DNA of 32,100 nt from an uncultured Bacteroidales bacterium (GCA_937885465.1 CAKZZM010000103.1:1-32100), one strand, 5' to 3'; shown: positions 16,513 to 24,945, counted from the first letter of the stretch. A program made the numbers and translations. The notes: generated by a model not told the origin, from the sequence alone.

Positions 16513-17243
16513 AACGCATTTTATATCTAATAACACTTGTACTGCCCCTCTACGCATATTCGCAGAGTTGGGAAGAGGCAAATGAAGCCTACGCTGAAGG
16601 TAATTACGCTGAGGCTATCGCTGCCTACAACGCTGTTTTGCAGGTCAACGCGAGCGATGAAGCGTACTATAACCTCGGTAATGCCTACTTCAAAATAGGC
16701 GAGATAGCACAAGCTATTCTTGCATACGAGCGCTGCCTGAGGATTAACCCGCGTCATAAAGATGCAAAGTTCAACCTTGCATTCGCTTCGGCAAGGATAA
16801 CTGACAATGTAGAAGATAAAGAAACATTCTTTCTTCTTAAATGGGCAAGAAATATGAGAGATCAACTGTCGCAAAATCACTGGTTGATAATTTCCTTTTC
16901 AGCATTTCTTTTCTGCATTGTTTGCCTGTTTATCTTTGCTTTTGCCTCACCTCTACCTTTGCGCAAAACAGCATTTTGGACATCCTGCGTTTCTATTGTC
17001 ATTACCATCATAGGCGTGTGGTGCGGATTATCGTTGCATAGCCGAGACACAACCCGTGCAGAGGCTATTATTATGCAAGGCGTTGTCAATGTAAAAGCAT
17101 CGCCCGATAAATCAGGAACTGACCTCTTTGTGCTTCACGAAGGCACCAAAGTGCGCATCTCCGATAATGTAGGCGAATGGTGCCAGATACACGCAGGTGA
17201 TAATATCGGTTGGGTTAAACAAGCAAGTATCGAAAGGATATGA
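16509..17243 (+). CDS. batE: BatE, TPR and SH3-like protein
   Basis: This 244-residue protein has a signal peptide (MKRILYLITLVLPLYAYS), TPR repeats (about residues 20-95, including YYNLGNAYFKIGEIAQAILAYERCLRINP), two transmembrane helices (about 121-145 and 152-175), and an SH3b-like domain (about 180-243) with VVNVKASPDKSGTDLFVLHEGTKV and WCQIHAGDNIGWV. SH3b domains often bind cell wall peptides. It overlaps both neighbours by 4 bp, so it is coupled to batD and the PAP2 gene. Confidence 0.9.
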   Translation: MKRILYLITLVLPLYAYSQSWEEANEAYAEGNYAEAIAAYNAVLQVNASDEAYYNLGNAYFKIGEIAQAILAYERCLRINPRHKDAKFNLAFASARITDNVEDKETFFLLKWARNMRDQLSQNHWLIISFSAFLFCIVCLFIFAFASPLPLRKTAFWTSCVSIVITIIGVWCGLSLHSRDTTRAEAIIMQGVVNVKASPDKSGTDLFVLHEGTKVRISDNVGEWCQIHAGDNIGWVKQASIERI

Positions 17244-17920
17244 TAAGCGAGATTTTGCGGCTTGATACCGAACTGCTTATTTTCATAAACTCACATCACA
17301 CTTCATGGCTTGACACCCTAATGTGGTACGCCAGTCAGGCTTGGGTATGGATTCCGCTATACATACTGCTTGCCGCCTATTTTTACTATCTCCACAGCGA
17401 AACAGATCGTCAGAACTCCAAAATTATTTCCACACTTATAATTGTTCTTGCTATCGGTGCCGCAGCCGGTCTGTCAGACTATGTTACTTCCGGGATACTG
17501 AAACATCTCATTGCCCGCCCTCGCCCGACGCATACCGATGGTGTAGGAGAACTGCTGCATATCATTAACGGCTACCGCGGCGGGCAGTACGGGTTCCCTT
17601 CTTCTCACGCCGCAAACTGCTGGGCGGTATGCATAACCTCATTGTTAATTATAAATGAAAAATTAAAAATAAAAAATGAGGAGAAAATATCGTTAACCGT
17701 ACGACATATATCACATATAACAATAGCTGTTCTGCTTTTTTACGCCCTCATCAACTGTTACAGCCGTATGTATCTTGGCGTACATTTTCCGCTTGACATA
17801 CTCTGCGGCTCAATAATAGGCTGCATCATCGGCTGCCTTCTTTTCCTCCTTTGGCGATGGGCTACATCAAAGCTCTTCACCCCACACCATTTCTCTTTAA
17901 CCGACACACAACGCAAGTGA
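17240..17920 (+). CDS. PAP2-family phosphatase
   Basis: The 226-residue membrane enzyme has the full lipid-phosphatase signature: KHLIARPRP (about residue 88), PSSHAAN (about 120) and SRMYLGVHFPLD (about 175). Likely substrates are undecaprenyl pyrophosphate or phosphatidic/lipid A phosphates; the substrate is not readable. Its ATG overlaps the batE stop, an unusual but coherent link to the Bat operon. Between PSSH and the third motif the loop is longer than expected and encodes LLIINEKLKIKNEEKISL, which coincides with an AT-rich repeat (17645-17683). It ends the operon. Confidence 0.85.
   Translation: MISEILRLDTELLIFINSHHTSWLDTLMWYASQAWVWIPLYILLAAYFYYLHSETDRQNSKIISTLIIVLAIGAAAGLSDYVTSGILKHLIARPRPTHTDGVGELLHIINGYRGGQYGFPSSHAANCWAVCITSLLIINEKLKIKNEEKISLTVRHISHITIAVLLFYALINCYSRMYLGVHFPLDILCGSIIGCIIGCLLFLLWRWATSKLFTPHHFSLTDTQRK
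17645..17683 (+). repeat. AT-rich repeat embedded in PAP2 gene
   Basis: This A/T-rich block of repeating AAATGAAAAATTAAAAAT-like words is in frame. Similar words recur in gaps at 21658-21682 and 31871-31885. It codes for a Lys/Glu/Ile-rich loop not needed by the family motifs. Confidence 0.6.
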
Positions 17921-17922
17921 GA

Positions 17923-17954
17923 TTTGCATACCTGCGAAAAAAAGTGTAATTTTG
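17923..17954 (+). promoter_or_regulatory. Bacteroidetes-type promoter for aminotransferase gene
   Basis: TTTG (17923-17926), a 20-bp spacer and TAATTTTG (17947-17954) fit the consensus. The gene ATG is 42 bp downstream. Confidence 0.75.
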
Positions 17955-17995
17955 TGATTGATATTGATAACTAATAAGTCATAAGTGAATAGCCA

Positions 17996-19183
17996 ATGGA
18001 CATTTCTCAGCGGGCGGAAAATATGCCCCAATCCCCAATTCGCAAATTAGCACGCTACGCCGATGCGGCGAAACGCAACGGCATACATGTGTATCACCTC
18101 AACATCGGTCAGCCTGATATTAAGACCCCCGAATGTGCTTTAGAGGCCGTGAAGAATGTGAATCGCGATATACTCGAATACTCGCCCTCACAAGGTCTGA
18201 AATCTCTAAGGACTAAGATGGTCGGCTACTATGCGGAATACGGCATAGACCTCTCTCCTGATGAGATAATCATCACCGCGGGCGGATCGGAAGCGGTGAT
18301 GTTCGCATATATGGCGTGCCTAAACCCCGGTGACGAGATTATCGTAACCGACCCTACATACGCCAATTATATGGCGTTTGCAATATCGTGCGGGGCTGTG
18401 GTAAAGTCGGTCAAAACAAATATTGAAGACGGGTTCCGCCTGCCGCCTATGGAGAAATTTGAGGAGCAGATAACCGACAAGACGAAAGCTATTCTTATCT
18501 GCAACCCGAATAACCCGACAGGTTATCTCTATACCAAACAGGAGATGCTGCAACTAAGGGATATCGTCAAAAAACATAATCTCTACCTATTCTCCGATGA
18601 GGTGTATCGTGAGTTTATTTATACCAAACGCCCTTATATATCTGCGTGTCATTTAGAAGATATTGAGCAGAATGTGGTACTCATCGATTCGGTATCGAAG
18701 CGCTATTCAGAGTGCGGCATACGCATAGGATCCCTCATCACCAAAAACAAAGCAGTTCGCGAGGCAGTGATGAAGTTCTGCCAGGCACGACTATCGCCGC
18801 CGCTACTCGGGCAGATAGTGGCAGAGGCATCACTCTCTACACCACAAGAATATATGGATATGGTGTATGACGAATACCTCTCTCGCCGCAATTTCCTCAT
18901 CGATGGTCTTAATCAGATACCGGGTGTCTTCACACCTTCGCCAATGGGCGCATTCTACACAATGGTGAGACTGCCGGTGGACGACAGCGAAGAATTCTGC
19001 AAATGGTGCCTAACTGACTTCTCATACGAGGGAGCAACGGTAATGATGGCTCCCGGAACGGGATTCTACTCCAATCCCGAAGACGGAAAGAAAGAGGTTC
19101 GTGTAGCGTATATACTCAACAAAGAAGACCTCGCCAAAGCACTTGTCGTGCTGAGAAAGGCATTGGAAAGTTATAATAACTAA
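17996..19183 (+). CDS. PLP-dependent aminotransferase, class I/II
   Basis: The 395-residue enzyme has the fold type I pattern. Visible elements are YHLNIGQPDIKTPE near the start, YSPSQGLKSLR, ITAGGSEAV (phosphate-binding), CNPNNPTGYLYT (about 170-181), SDEVYREF (PLP-ring Asp and Tyr) and the Schiff-base lysine in DSVSKRYSECGIRIG (about residue 236). It probably makes or degrades an amino acid through its 2-oxo acid. An aspartate or aromatic type is likely, but the substrate cannot be read. It has its own promoter, and a repeat cluster follows. Confidence 0.87.
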   Translation: MDISQRAENMPQSPIRKLARYADAAKRNGIHVYHLNIGQPDIKTPECALEAVKNVNRDILEYSPSQGLKSLRTKMVGYYAEYGIDLSPDEIIITAGGSEAVMFAYMACLNPGDEIIVTDPTYANYMAFAISCGAVVKSVKTNIEDGFRLPPMEKFEEQITDKTKAILICNPNNPTGYLYTKQEMLQLRDIVKKHNLYLFSDEVYREFIYTKRPYISACHLEDIEQNVVLIDSVSKRYSECGIRIGSLITKNKAVREAVMKFCQARLSPPLLGQIVAEASLSTPQEYMDMVYDEYLSRRNFLIDGLNQIPGVFTPSPMGAFYTMVRLPVDDSEEFCKWCLTDFSYEGATVMMAPGTGFYSNPEDGKKEVRVAYILNKEDLAKALVVLRKALESYNN

Positions 19184-19334
19184 AGCCCGAGCAGAGTCCT
19201 AAAGTATTGAACGTTCGGAGACGTTCTCCACTATAAAGTGCGGGCAGAGCCCTAAAGTGCGGGCGGAGCCCTAAAGTAGATGGTAGAGACGGTCTTTTCG
19301 ACCGTCTCTCAAAACGTTCGGAGACGTTCTCCAC
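19182..19334 (+). repeat. Mixed cluster of three short repeat families
   Basis: From left to right: one degenerate 19-bp unit (19182-19200) like AAAGTGCGGGCAGAGCCCT, an AACGTTCGGAGACGTT hairpin repeat (19210-19231), two tandem 19-bp units (19235-19253 and 19254-19272), the GAGACGGTC/GACCGTCTC hairpin (19285-19309), and a second hairpin repeat (19313-19334). Together they fill the gap between the aminotransferase and the rplU promoter, with no protein gene. The 19-bp unit itself has a GGGC-AGA-GCCC inverted core. Confidence 0.9.
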
Positions 19335-19377
19335 TACCGAGAAGTCGAAAGTAATAACAAAAAAAATGTTTTTTTTC

Positions 19378-19408
19378 TTTGCCGAGTAAAAAAAAAGCAG
19401 TAATTTTG
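19378..19408 (+). promoter_or_regulatory. Bacteroidetes-type promoter for rplU-rpmA
   Basis: TTTG (19378-19381), a 19-bp spacer and TAATTTTG (19401-19408) match the consensus. It would give a leader of about 85-90 nt before rplU. Confidence 0.78.
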
Positions 19409-19423
19409 TAGTTGATTTCGCAA

Positions 19424-19471
19424 GTAGGCAAGCATAAGTAATGCAAGAAAAGTCAAAAAGCATTCGCCTAC
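19424..19471 (+). promoter_or_regulatory. Hairpin in rplU leader, possible ribosomal-protein autoregulatory element
   Basis: GTAGGC (19424-19429) pairs with GCCTAC (19466-19471), enclosing AATGC (19440-19444) paired with GCATT (19460-19464) over an A-rich loop. The two helices leave an asymmetric internal loop. L21 or L27 could bind it to repress translation, but that is inference. Confidence 0.45.
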
Positions 19472-19502
19472 CCGACTAACTCATAACATTTTACTATTAA
19501 AA

Positions 19503-19823
19503 ATGTACGCAATCGTAGAGATGCAAGGGCAGCAATTCAGGGCAGAAGCCGGAATGAAACTGTTCATCCACCGCATGGAAACTGCAGAGGTTGGTCAGAA
19601 GGTGGAATTTGAGAAGGTTCTCCTTGTAGAGAACGAAGGTGCAATCACCGTAGGCACGCCTCATGTAGAGGGTGCAAAGGTTGTGGTTGAAGTATTGGAT
19701 AACTCCGTTCGCGGAAAAAAGGTTCTTGTTTTCCACAAGAAGCGCCGCAAGGGTTATAAAAAGCTGAACGGACATCGCCAGAACTTCACACAAGTAGAGG
19801 TAAAAGAAATTGTTAACGCTTAA
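19503..19823 (+). CDS. rplU: 50S ribosomal protein L21
   Basis: The 106-residue protein is the usual length and shows the L21 pattern: MYAIVEMQGQQFRAEAG, VEFEKVLLVENEG, VVVEVLDNSVRGKKVLVFHKKRRKGYKKLNGHRQ and FTQVEVKEI. It binds 23S rRNA. It is followed after 18 bp by rpmA in the conserved L21-L27 pair, and serS follows downstream. Confidence 0.97.
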   Translation: MYAIVEMQGQQFRAEAGMKLFIHRMETAEVGQKVEFEKVLLVENEGAITVGTPHVEGAKVVVEVLDNSVRGKKVLVFHKKRRKGYKKLNGHRQNFTQVEVKEIVNA

Positions 19824-19841
19824 AAAGAAAGGACTGAGATT

Positions 19842-20111
19842 ATGGCACATAAGAAAGGTGTCGGTAGTTCAAAGAACGGCCGTGAATCAGAAAGCAAACG
19901 TCTTGGTGTAAAAATTTGGGGCGGACAATTTGCTAAAGCAGGCAACATCATCGTACGCCAGCGTGGCACCCAACATTTCCCCGGTGAGAACATCGGTATG
20001 GGAAGCGACCATACACTTTATGCATTAGTTGACGGTATCGTTACTTTCACAAGGAAACGCAATGACCGCTCCTATGTATCCGTTAAGCCACTCGTAGCAG
20101 CAGAAGCATAA
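19842..20111 (+). CDS. rpmA: 50S ribosomal protein L27
   Basis: The 89-residue protein begins MAHKKGVGSSKNGRES with the typical L27 pattern (GGQFAKAGNIIVRQRGTQHFPGENIGMG). It starts MAHKKG without the N-terminal extension that some Firmicutes cleave. It lies at the ribosomal peptidyl-transferase region. It shares the transcript with rplU. Confidence 0.97.
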   Translation: MAHKKGVGSSKNGRESESKRLGVKIWGGQFAKAGNIIVRQRGTQHFPGENIGMGSDHTLYALVDGIVTFTRKRNDRSYVSVKPLVAAEA

Positions 20112-20133
20112 TAGAGTGCGCTTATCTTCGCAC

Positions 20134-20169
20134 AAGGCTCTCCTGTTGCTACCTGCAACGGAGGGCCTT
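20134..20169 (+). terminator. Likely terminator after rpmA
   Basis: AAGGC-CTCC-GTTGC on the left pairs with GCAAC-GGAG-GCCTT on the right, making a long stem with a short loop. The T-run downstream is weak, so the call is moderate. Confidence 0.55.
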
Positions 20170-20195
20170 GCTGCTTAATAACCGATATGCAAATA

Positions 20196-20258
20196 AAAGT
20201 GCGGGCAGAGCCCTAAAGTAGAAAGTAGATGGTAGAGACGGTCTTTTCGACCGTCTCT
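20196..20258 (+). repeat. 19-bp GC unit plus GAGACGGTC hairpin before serS
   Basis: The 19-bp unit AAAGTGCGGGCAGAGCCCT (20196-20214) is followed by the GAGACGGTC/GACCGTCTC hairpin (20234-20258), in the same order as at 19254-19309. A short AGTATAA tandem repeat then leads to serS. Confidence 0.85.
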
Positions 20259-20298
20259 CAAAGAAGCGGAAAGTATAAAGTATAAAGTAGAAATAAAT

Positions 20299-21612
20299 AT
20301 GTTAACACTCAAACAGATTTACGATGACAAGGCAAAAGTTATTGCCGGTCTTAAGAAGAAACACTTCGCAGATGCGGAGCAAGCTATTGAAAATGTTCTT
20401 GAATTAGATGCCCGCCGCAAAGCAGCCCAGCAGAAGAAAGATGCAGCAGCAGCAGAGATGAACCGCCTCTCGAAAGAGATAGGCAAACTATTCTCACAAG
20501 GCAAGCAGGCAGAGGCGAACGAGGTCAAGACTCTAACTGCCACATTAAAGGAGCAGATAAAGCAACTGGAAGAGGAGCAGACTGCGGCGGAAAATGAGCA
20601 GACAAGACTGCTTCTCACTATTCCTAATATACCCTACGACATTGTTCCGGATGGTGCGTCCGCCGAGGATAATATTGTTGTAAAAAGCAACGTACCTCAT
20701 CACGGAGGAGACACCGTCGGCACATGGGTTGGCGAGGTCAACAACGATGAAGCCAAACTGCCGCACTGGGAACTCGCCAAGAAATATAACCTTATCGACT
20801 TCGACCTCGGAGTAAAGATCAGCGGTGCCGGTTTTCCGGTGTATATAGGTCAAGGCGCAAGACTGCAACGCGCACTTATTAACTTCTTCCTTGCAGAGGC
20901 GAACAAAGCGGGTTACACTGAGATAATGCCACCTACCGTTGTCAATGCCGCATCGGGTTACGGCACAGGACAACTGCCTGACAAAGAAGGACAGATGTAC
21001 CATTGCGAGATAGATGATCTCTACCTCATTCCAACCGCTGAAGTGCCGGTAACTAATCTGTATAGAGATGTTATTATAGAGGAGAAAGATCTTCCTATTA
21101 AGAACTGCGCATATACTGAGTGTTTCCGCCGTGAGGCAGGCTCATACGGCAAGGATGTACGCGGCCTGAACCGTCTGCATGAGTTCTCAAAGATAGAGAT
21201 TGTCCGTATTGACACTCCCGAACATTCAGATGCATCGCATAAAGAAATGCTTGAGCATGTAGAAGGCTTACTTCAGAAATTGGAACTGCCGTATCGTATC
21301 TTGCGTCTGAGCGGAGGTGACATGTCGTTCACGGCGGCATTATGCTACGATTTCGAAGTTTATTCAGAGGCTCAACATCGCTGGCTTGAGGTATCTTCAA
21401 CTTCTAATTTCGACACTTATCAGGCCAATCGATTGAAATGCCGCTATCGCCGTGCAGAGGACAAAAAGGTAACTCTTTGCCACACTCTCAACGGTTCGGC
21501 TCTCGCTCTACCGCGCATCGTGGCTGCACTGCTCGAGAATAATCAGACTGAAGAGGGCATCCACATTCCTCAGGCACTGCAACCTTATTTCGGCGACGAG
21601 TGGATACGATAA
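20299..21612 (+). CDS. serS: Seryl-tRNA synthetase
   Basis: The 437-residue protein has an N-terminal coiled-coil tRNA-binding arm (about residues 25-110, A/E/K-rich) and a class II core. Motif 2 is ECFRREAGSYGKDVRGLNRLHEFSKIE (about 274-300) and motif 3 is LNGSALALPRIVAALLENNQ (about 395-415). The serine and tRNA residues in TAEVPVTN also fit. It charges tRNA-Ser with serine. The normal length is ~425-430. It follows the L21/L27 pair in the usual Bacteroidetes order. Confidence 0.96.
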   Translation: MLTLKQIYDDKAKVIAGLKKKHFADAEQAIENVLELDARRKAAQQKKDAAAAEMNRLSKEIGKLFSQGKQAEANEVKTLTATLKEQIKQLEEEQTAAENEQTRLLLTIPNIPYDIVPDGASAEDNIVVKSNVPHHGGDTVGTWVGEVNNDEAKLPHWELAKKYNLIDFDLGVKISGAGFPVYIGQGARLQRALINFFLAEANKAGYTEIMPPTVVNAASGYGTGQLPDKEGQMYHCEIDDLYLIPTAEVPVTNLYRDVIIEEKDLPIKNCAYTECFRREAGSYGKDVRGLNRLHEFSKIEIVRIDTPEHSDASHKEMLEHVEGLLQKLELPYRILRLSGGDMSFTAALCYDFEVYSEAQHRWLEVSSTSNFDTYQANRLKCRYRRAEDKKVTLCHTLNGSALALPRIVAALLENNQTEEGIHIPQALQPYFGDEWIR

Positions 21613-21682
21613 AGACCTCTCCTTCGTCCTTCGTACTTTGTCACTTGGTACTTTGTTTAATTTTCATTTTAATTTTCATTAT

Positions 21683-22954
21683 ATGAACAACTTGAAACTT
21701 CGCCTTATTGTGATGAACTTCCTCGAATATGCCGTTTGGGGGGCTTATCTGACATGTATGGGGCGCTACCTTGCCAATCACGGACTGGGTACTCATATCG
21801 GCATATTCTATTCGATACAAGGTATCGTCAGTCTCTTTATGCCCGCGCTGATGGGTATAGTAGCTGATCGTTGGATACCGGCGCAGAAACTGCTATCATT
21901 ATGTCATGCCTTAGCAGGTGCTTTTATGATTGCTGCCGGCGTTTATGGTCTGACGAGTGGAGATGCAGTGCAGTTCTCGCTATTGTTCACACTATACACC
22001 CTCTCCGTGGCTTTCTTTATGCCGACTATTGCACTCAGCAACTCCGTGGCATATATATCGTTAGGCAAAGCAGGACTTGACACCGTAAAGGATTTCCCGC
22101 CTATCCGCGTATTCGGTACGGTGGGGTTCATCGTTACGATGTGGATAGTGGACCTCTGCGGTTTTCAAGAGACGGCTTGGCAGTTTATTGTCAGCGGCGG
22201 ACTGAGTATCATACTTGCCGTCTATGCATTGACTCTGCCCGAGTGCGAGACAAAGAAAGAGGTTAAGAGTCAAAGTTGGGTAGAGGCAATGGGGCTAAAA
22301 GCCTTTGCCTTGTTCAAACAGAAAAAGATGGCGATATTCTTCATCTTCTCTATGTTATTGGGCGTTAGTCTGCAGATAACTAACGGCTTTGCCAATCCTT
22401 TCCTCGGTTCGTTTGAAGCCTTTCCTGAGTTTGCAGACACTTTTGGCGTAAAGCATAGTAATATACTAATCAGCATATCGCAGATATGCGAGGCTTTATG
22501 CATCCTCCTTATCCCCTATTGCCTCAAGAAATTCGGCATTAAGAATGTTATGCTTATGGCGATGTTTGCATGGGTTCTCCGCTTTGGTTTGTTCGGTACG
22601 GGCGATCCGGGTAAGGGCGTGTGGATGTTTGTGCTGAGTTGCATCGTCTATGGGTTCGCTTTCGACTTCTTTAATATCAGCGGCTCGCTATTCGTTGACA
22701 AAGAGACAGAACCTTCATTGCGTTCCTCCGCACAAGGACTCTTTATGATGATGACTAACGGGTTTGGCGCTACAATAGGGACATTGGCAGCACAGGCTAT
22801 TGTTAACCGGCAGGTGTATAATCTACCCGCAACGGCAACGGCGGATGAGATATGGGCAGGTTGGCGCATGTCATGGTTTATATTCGCCGGCTATGCATTG
22901 GTAGTTGCAATATTATTTTGGATATTCTTCGACTACAAACACGAGGACAAATGA
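21683..22954 (+). CDS. Nucleoside-permease-type MFS transporter (NupG/XapB-like)
   Basis: I chose the ATG at 21683; the frame from 21638 starts on a TTG in a simple-repeat leader. The 423-residue protein has about 12 hydrophobic segments. It begins MNNLKLRLIVMNFLEYAVWGAYLTCMGRYL, typical of NupG-type nucleoside:proton symporters. A charged central loop (PECETKKEVKSQSWVEAMGLKA) separates the halves. It likely imports nucleosides, but substrate specificity cannot be seen. The stop overlaps the start of the LRR protein gene by 4 bp. Confidence 0.8.
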   Translation: MNNLKLRLIVMNFLEYAVWGAYLTCMGRYLANHGLGTHIGIFYSIQGIVSLFMPALMGIVADRWIPAQKLLSLCHALAGAFMIAAGVYGLTSGDAVQFSLLFTLYTLSVAFFMPTIALSNSVAYISLGKAGLDTVKDFPPIRVFGTVGFIVTMWIVDLCGFQETAWQFIVSGGLSIILAVYALTLPECETKKEVKSQSWVEAMGLKAFALFKQKKMAIFFIFSMLLGVSLQITNGFANPFLGSFEAFPEFADTFGVKHSNILISISQICEALCILLIPYCLKKFGIKNVMLMAMFAWVLRFGLFGTGDPGKGVWMFVLSCIVYGFAFDFFNISGSLFVDKETEPSLRSSAQGLFMMMTNGFGATIGTLAAQAIVNRQVYNLPATATADEIWAGWRMSWFIFAGYALVVAILFWIFFDYKHEDK

Positions 22955-24627
22955 AACACACTATGACACTCATAACCGCACTGCTTCCGGCGGTTATGAC
23001 TATTAATGCTGCGCAGAAACCTGTACTTCAGCGTGCTAACTATGACGGCATAACATATACTCTCGATGAGCAGACTCTGACAGCTTCCATTGATGCGGGA
23101 CAGAAAGTGTCGGGGGAGATAACTATCCCTGAAATTATAGAATCAGAGGAGGAACTTTATACCGTTGTCCGCATAAGCGACAAGGCATTCAAGGGTTGCA
23201 AAGAGTTGACTTCTATCAGTCTGCCCCGGACGATAAAGACGGTATATCGCAGTGCATTTGAAGGCACAGCCTTTTACCTCAACAAAGAGGAAAATTGGGA
23301 GCATGGTTTGCTTTATATCGACTCTATTCTTATTTCTGTTGACCCCGACTCGCTGAAGACAAAATTCACGGTACCTGACCGCACGAACGCCATTGCAGTC
23401 GGAGCATTCAGTGACTGCAAAGAACTGAAACAAATATTCCTGCCTAATAGTATCACAGAGATAGCACCGCAGACATTCAAAGGGTGCAAGTCGCTCAGGA
23501 AATTCAACTTAGGCAGAGGGCTGCGACGCATAGGGAAAGATGCTTTCGTCGGTACAGAAGCATGGGACGGCACGTGGAAGAAAGGATGTCTCTTTATTGA
23601 TTCGTGCCTTATTGCTTCGAATAAAGATATCAAGCCTGACTATGTTATTCCCCCCACCACACGACTGTTAGCGGATGGAGCTTTTGAAAATAACACTATC
23701 TTGCATCATATTGTCCTCTCACCTCGATTCAAAGAGATAGGAGATGAAACTTTCGCAGGGTGCTCACGATTAGAGTATATAGATATTCCTGCCGACATTG
23801 AGAGAATAGGTAAAATGGCATTCGCTGACTGCGTCGCACTGAAAGAAATTCACATACCTGCCACGGTCGATGAGTTAGGAGTGCAGTCGTTCTCGGGATG
23901 CGTCAATTTGAAAGAGATAACTATCCCGAATGGAGTAAAGACATTACCTAACGGGCTGTTCTACCAATGTCTCGGACTACGCAATATCAAATGGTCGAAT
24001 AATCTGCAAAAAATAGGTACGGGAGCATTTTACGGCTGTGTCAGTATAGAAGAGGTAACGAACCTGCCTAATACTATCCGCCACATCGGCAATGGTGCTT
24101 TCTGCGGCTGCACCTCACTAAGAAGCGTGGCTCTACCTGACAGCGTGATGCAGATACCGGCACACCTCTTCAACGGATGCTCCGAACTCAGTAAGGTAAC
24201 TTTCTCAGAAGGACTATATGATATAAGCGAATATGCCTTTAAGAACTGCGTAAGGTTAGAGGGGATAAAAATCCCGCCATACTTGTTCCGCATCGGCAAT
24301 TATGCCTTTGCCGGATGCAGTACGCTCAGATATATTGCCATGACTGATTATACAGAGGTCATTGAACAAGGAGCATTCTTAGGTTGCACCTCAATAGAGA
24401 AGATTGATATCCCGCTGCGTACCAAGCATATTGAGAAAGAGACATTCTCGAATTGCAGAGCATTGCGAGAGGTTAATTTTCACTCAGGCATTATGGATAT
24501 CGGCGAGAGTGCATTCGAGAATTGCACAATGCTGAAAAAGGCTTTTATCCCCGAACAGACAGAAGTACACAAAAACGCCTTCAAAGGGACGAAAACAATC
24601 ATAACTCGAGTACCAACCGATAATTAA
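22951..24627 (+). CDS. Secreted BspA-type leucine-rich-repeat protein
   Basis: The ATG at 22951 overlaps the transporter stop (ATGA); the longer frame upstream has no signal peptide. The 558-residue protein begins with an export signal (MKHTMTLITALLPAVMTINAAQ). It then has about 17 repeats of 20-46 residues of the pattern IPxxVxxIGxxAFxGCxxLxxI, the LRR_5 (BspA-like) type. There is no T9SS tail, lipobox or anchor, so it may be periplasmic or freely secreted. BspA-like proteins bind host proteins or other bacteria. Coupling to a nucleoside transporter is odd. Confidence 0.85.
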   Translation: MKHTMTLITALLPAVMTINAAQKPVLQRANYDGITYTLDEQTLTASIDAGQKVSGEITIPEIIESEEELYTVVRISDKAFKGCKELTSISLPRTIKTVYRSAFEGTAFYLNKEENWEHGLLYIDSILISVDPDSLKTKFTVPDRTNAIAVGAFSDCKELKQIFLPNSITEIAPQTFKGCKSLRKFNLGRGLRRIGKDAFVGTEAWDGTWKKGCLFIDSCLIASNKDIKPDYVIPPTTRLLADGAFENNTILHHIVLSPRFKEIGDETFAGCSRLEYIDIPADIERIGKMAFADCVALKEIHIPATVDELGVQSFSGCVNLKEITIPNGVKTLPNGLFYQCLGLRNIKWSNNLQKIGTGAFYGCVSIEEVTNLPNTIRHIGNGAFCGCTSLRSVALPDSVMQIPAHLFNGCSELSKVTFSEGLYDISEYAFKNCVRLEGIKIPPYLFRIGNYAFAGCSTLRYIAMTDYTEVIEQGAFLGCTSIEKIDIPLRTKHIEKETFSNCRALREVNFHSGIMDIGESAFENCTMLKKAFIPEQTEVHKNAFKGTKTIITRVPTDN

Positions 24628-24637
24628 TAAAATGATA

Positions 24638-24945
24638 GTGGAGAACGTCTGAGAACGTTCTGGTAGTGGAGAACGTCTGAGAACATTCAGACTTTAGTCG
24701 GCATTCAATGCCGACTTTATAAAAACGAGAAATATAAGTGCAGTGGAGAACGTCTGAGAACGTTCAACGGTAGAGACGGTGTTTTCCACCGTCTCTCAAA
24801 TAGTGGAGAACGTCTCCGAACGTTCTGGTAGGCGGTATGGTTTACTTAAAGCCTAATTCGCCGACAAAAAAAGGTAGAGACGGTGTTTTTCACCGTCTCT
24901 CAAATAGTGGAGAATGTCTCCTTCGTACATCGTACATCGTACTTC
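24638..24945 (+). repeat. Dense repeat cluster between the LRR and OmpA-family genes
   Basis: This gap holds five AGAACGT hairpin repeats: 24638-24660, 24666-24689, 24743-24765, 24803-24826 and a 15-bp partial copy at 24907-24921. It also has two GAGACGGTG/CACCGTCTC hairpins (24772-24796 and 24876-24900) and an extended TCCTTCGTACATCGTAC repeat (24919-24945). The first three AGAACGT copies carry the loop CTGAGA instead of CTCCGA while keeping the stem. There is no protein gene. Confidence 0.9.
24696..24716 (+). terminator. Hairpin, possible terminator for serS-LRR genes
   Basis: AGTCGGCAT (24696-24704) and ATGCCGACT (24708-24716) form a perfect 9-bp stem with a TCA loop, followed by TTAT. 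The tail is short, so this may be just another repeat family; ATGTCGGCAT at the window end resembles one arm. Confidence 0.45.
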
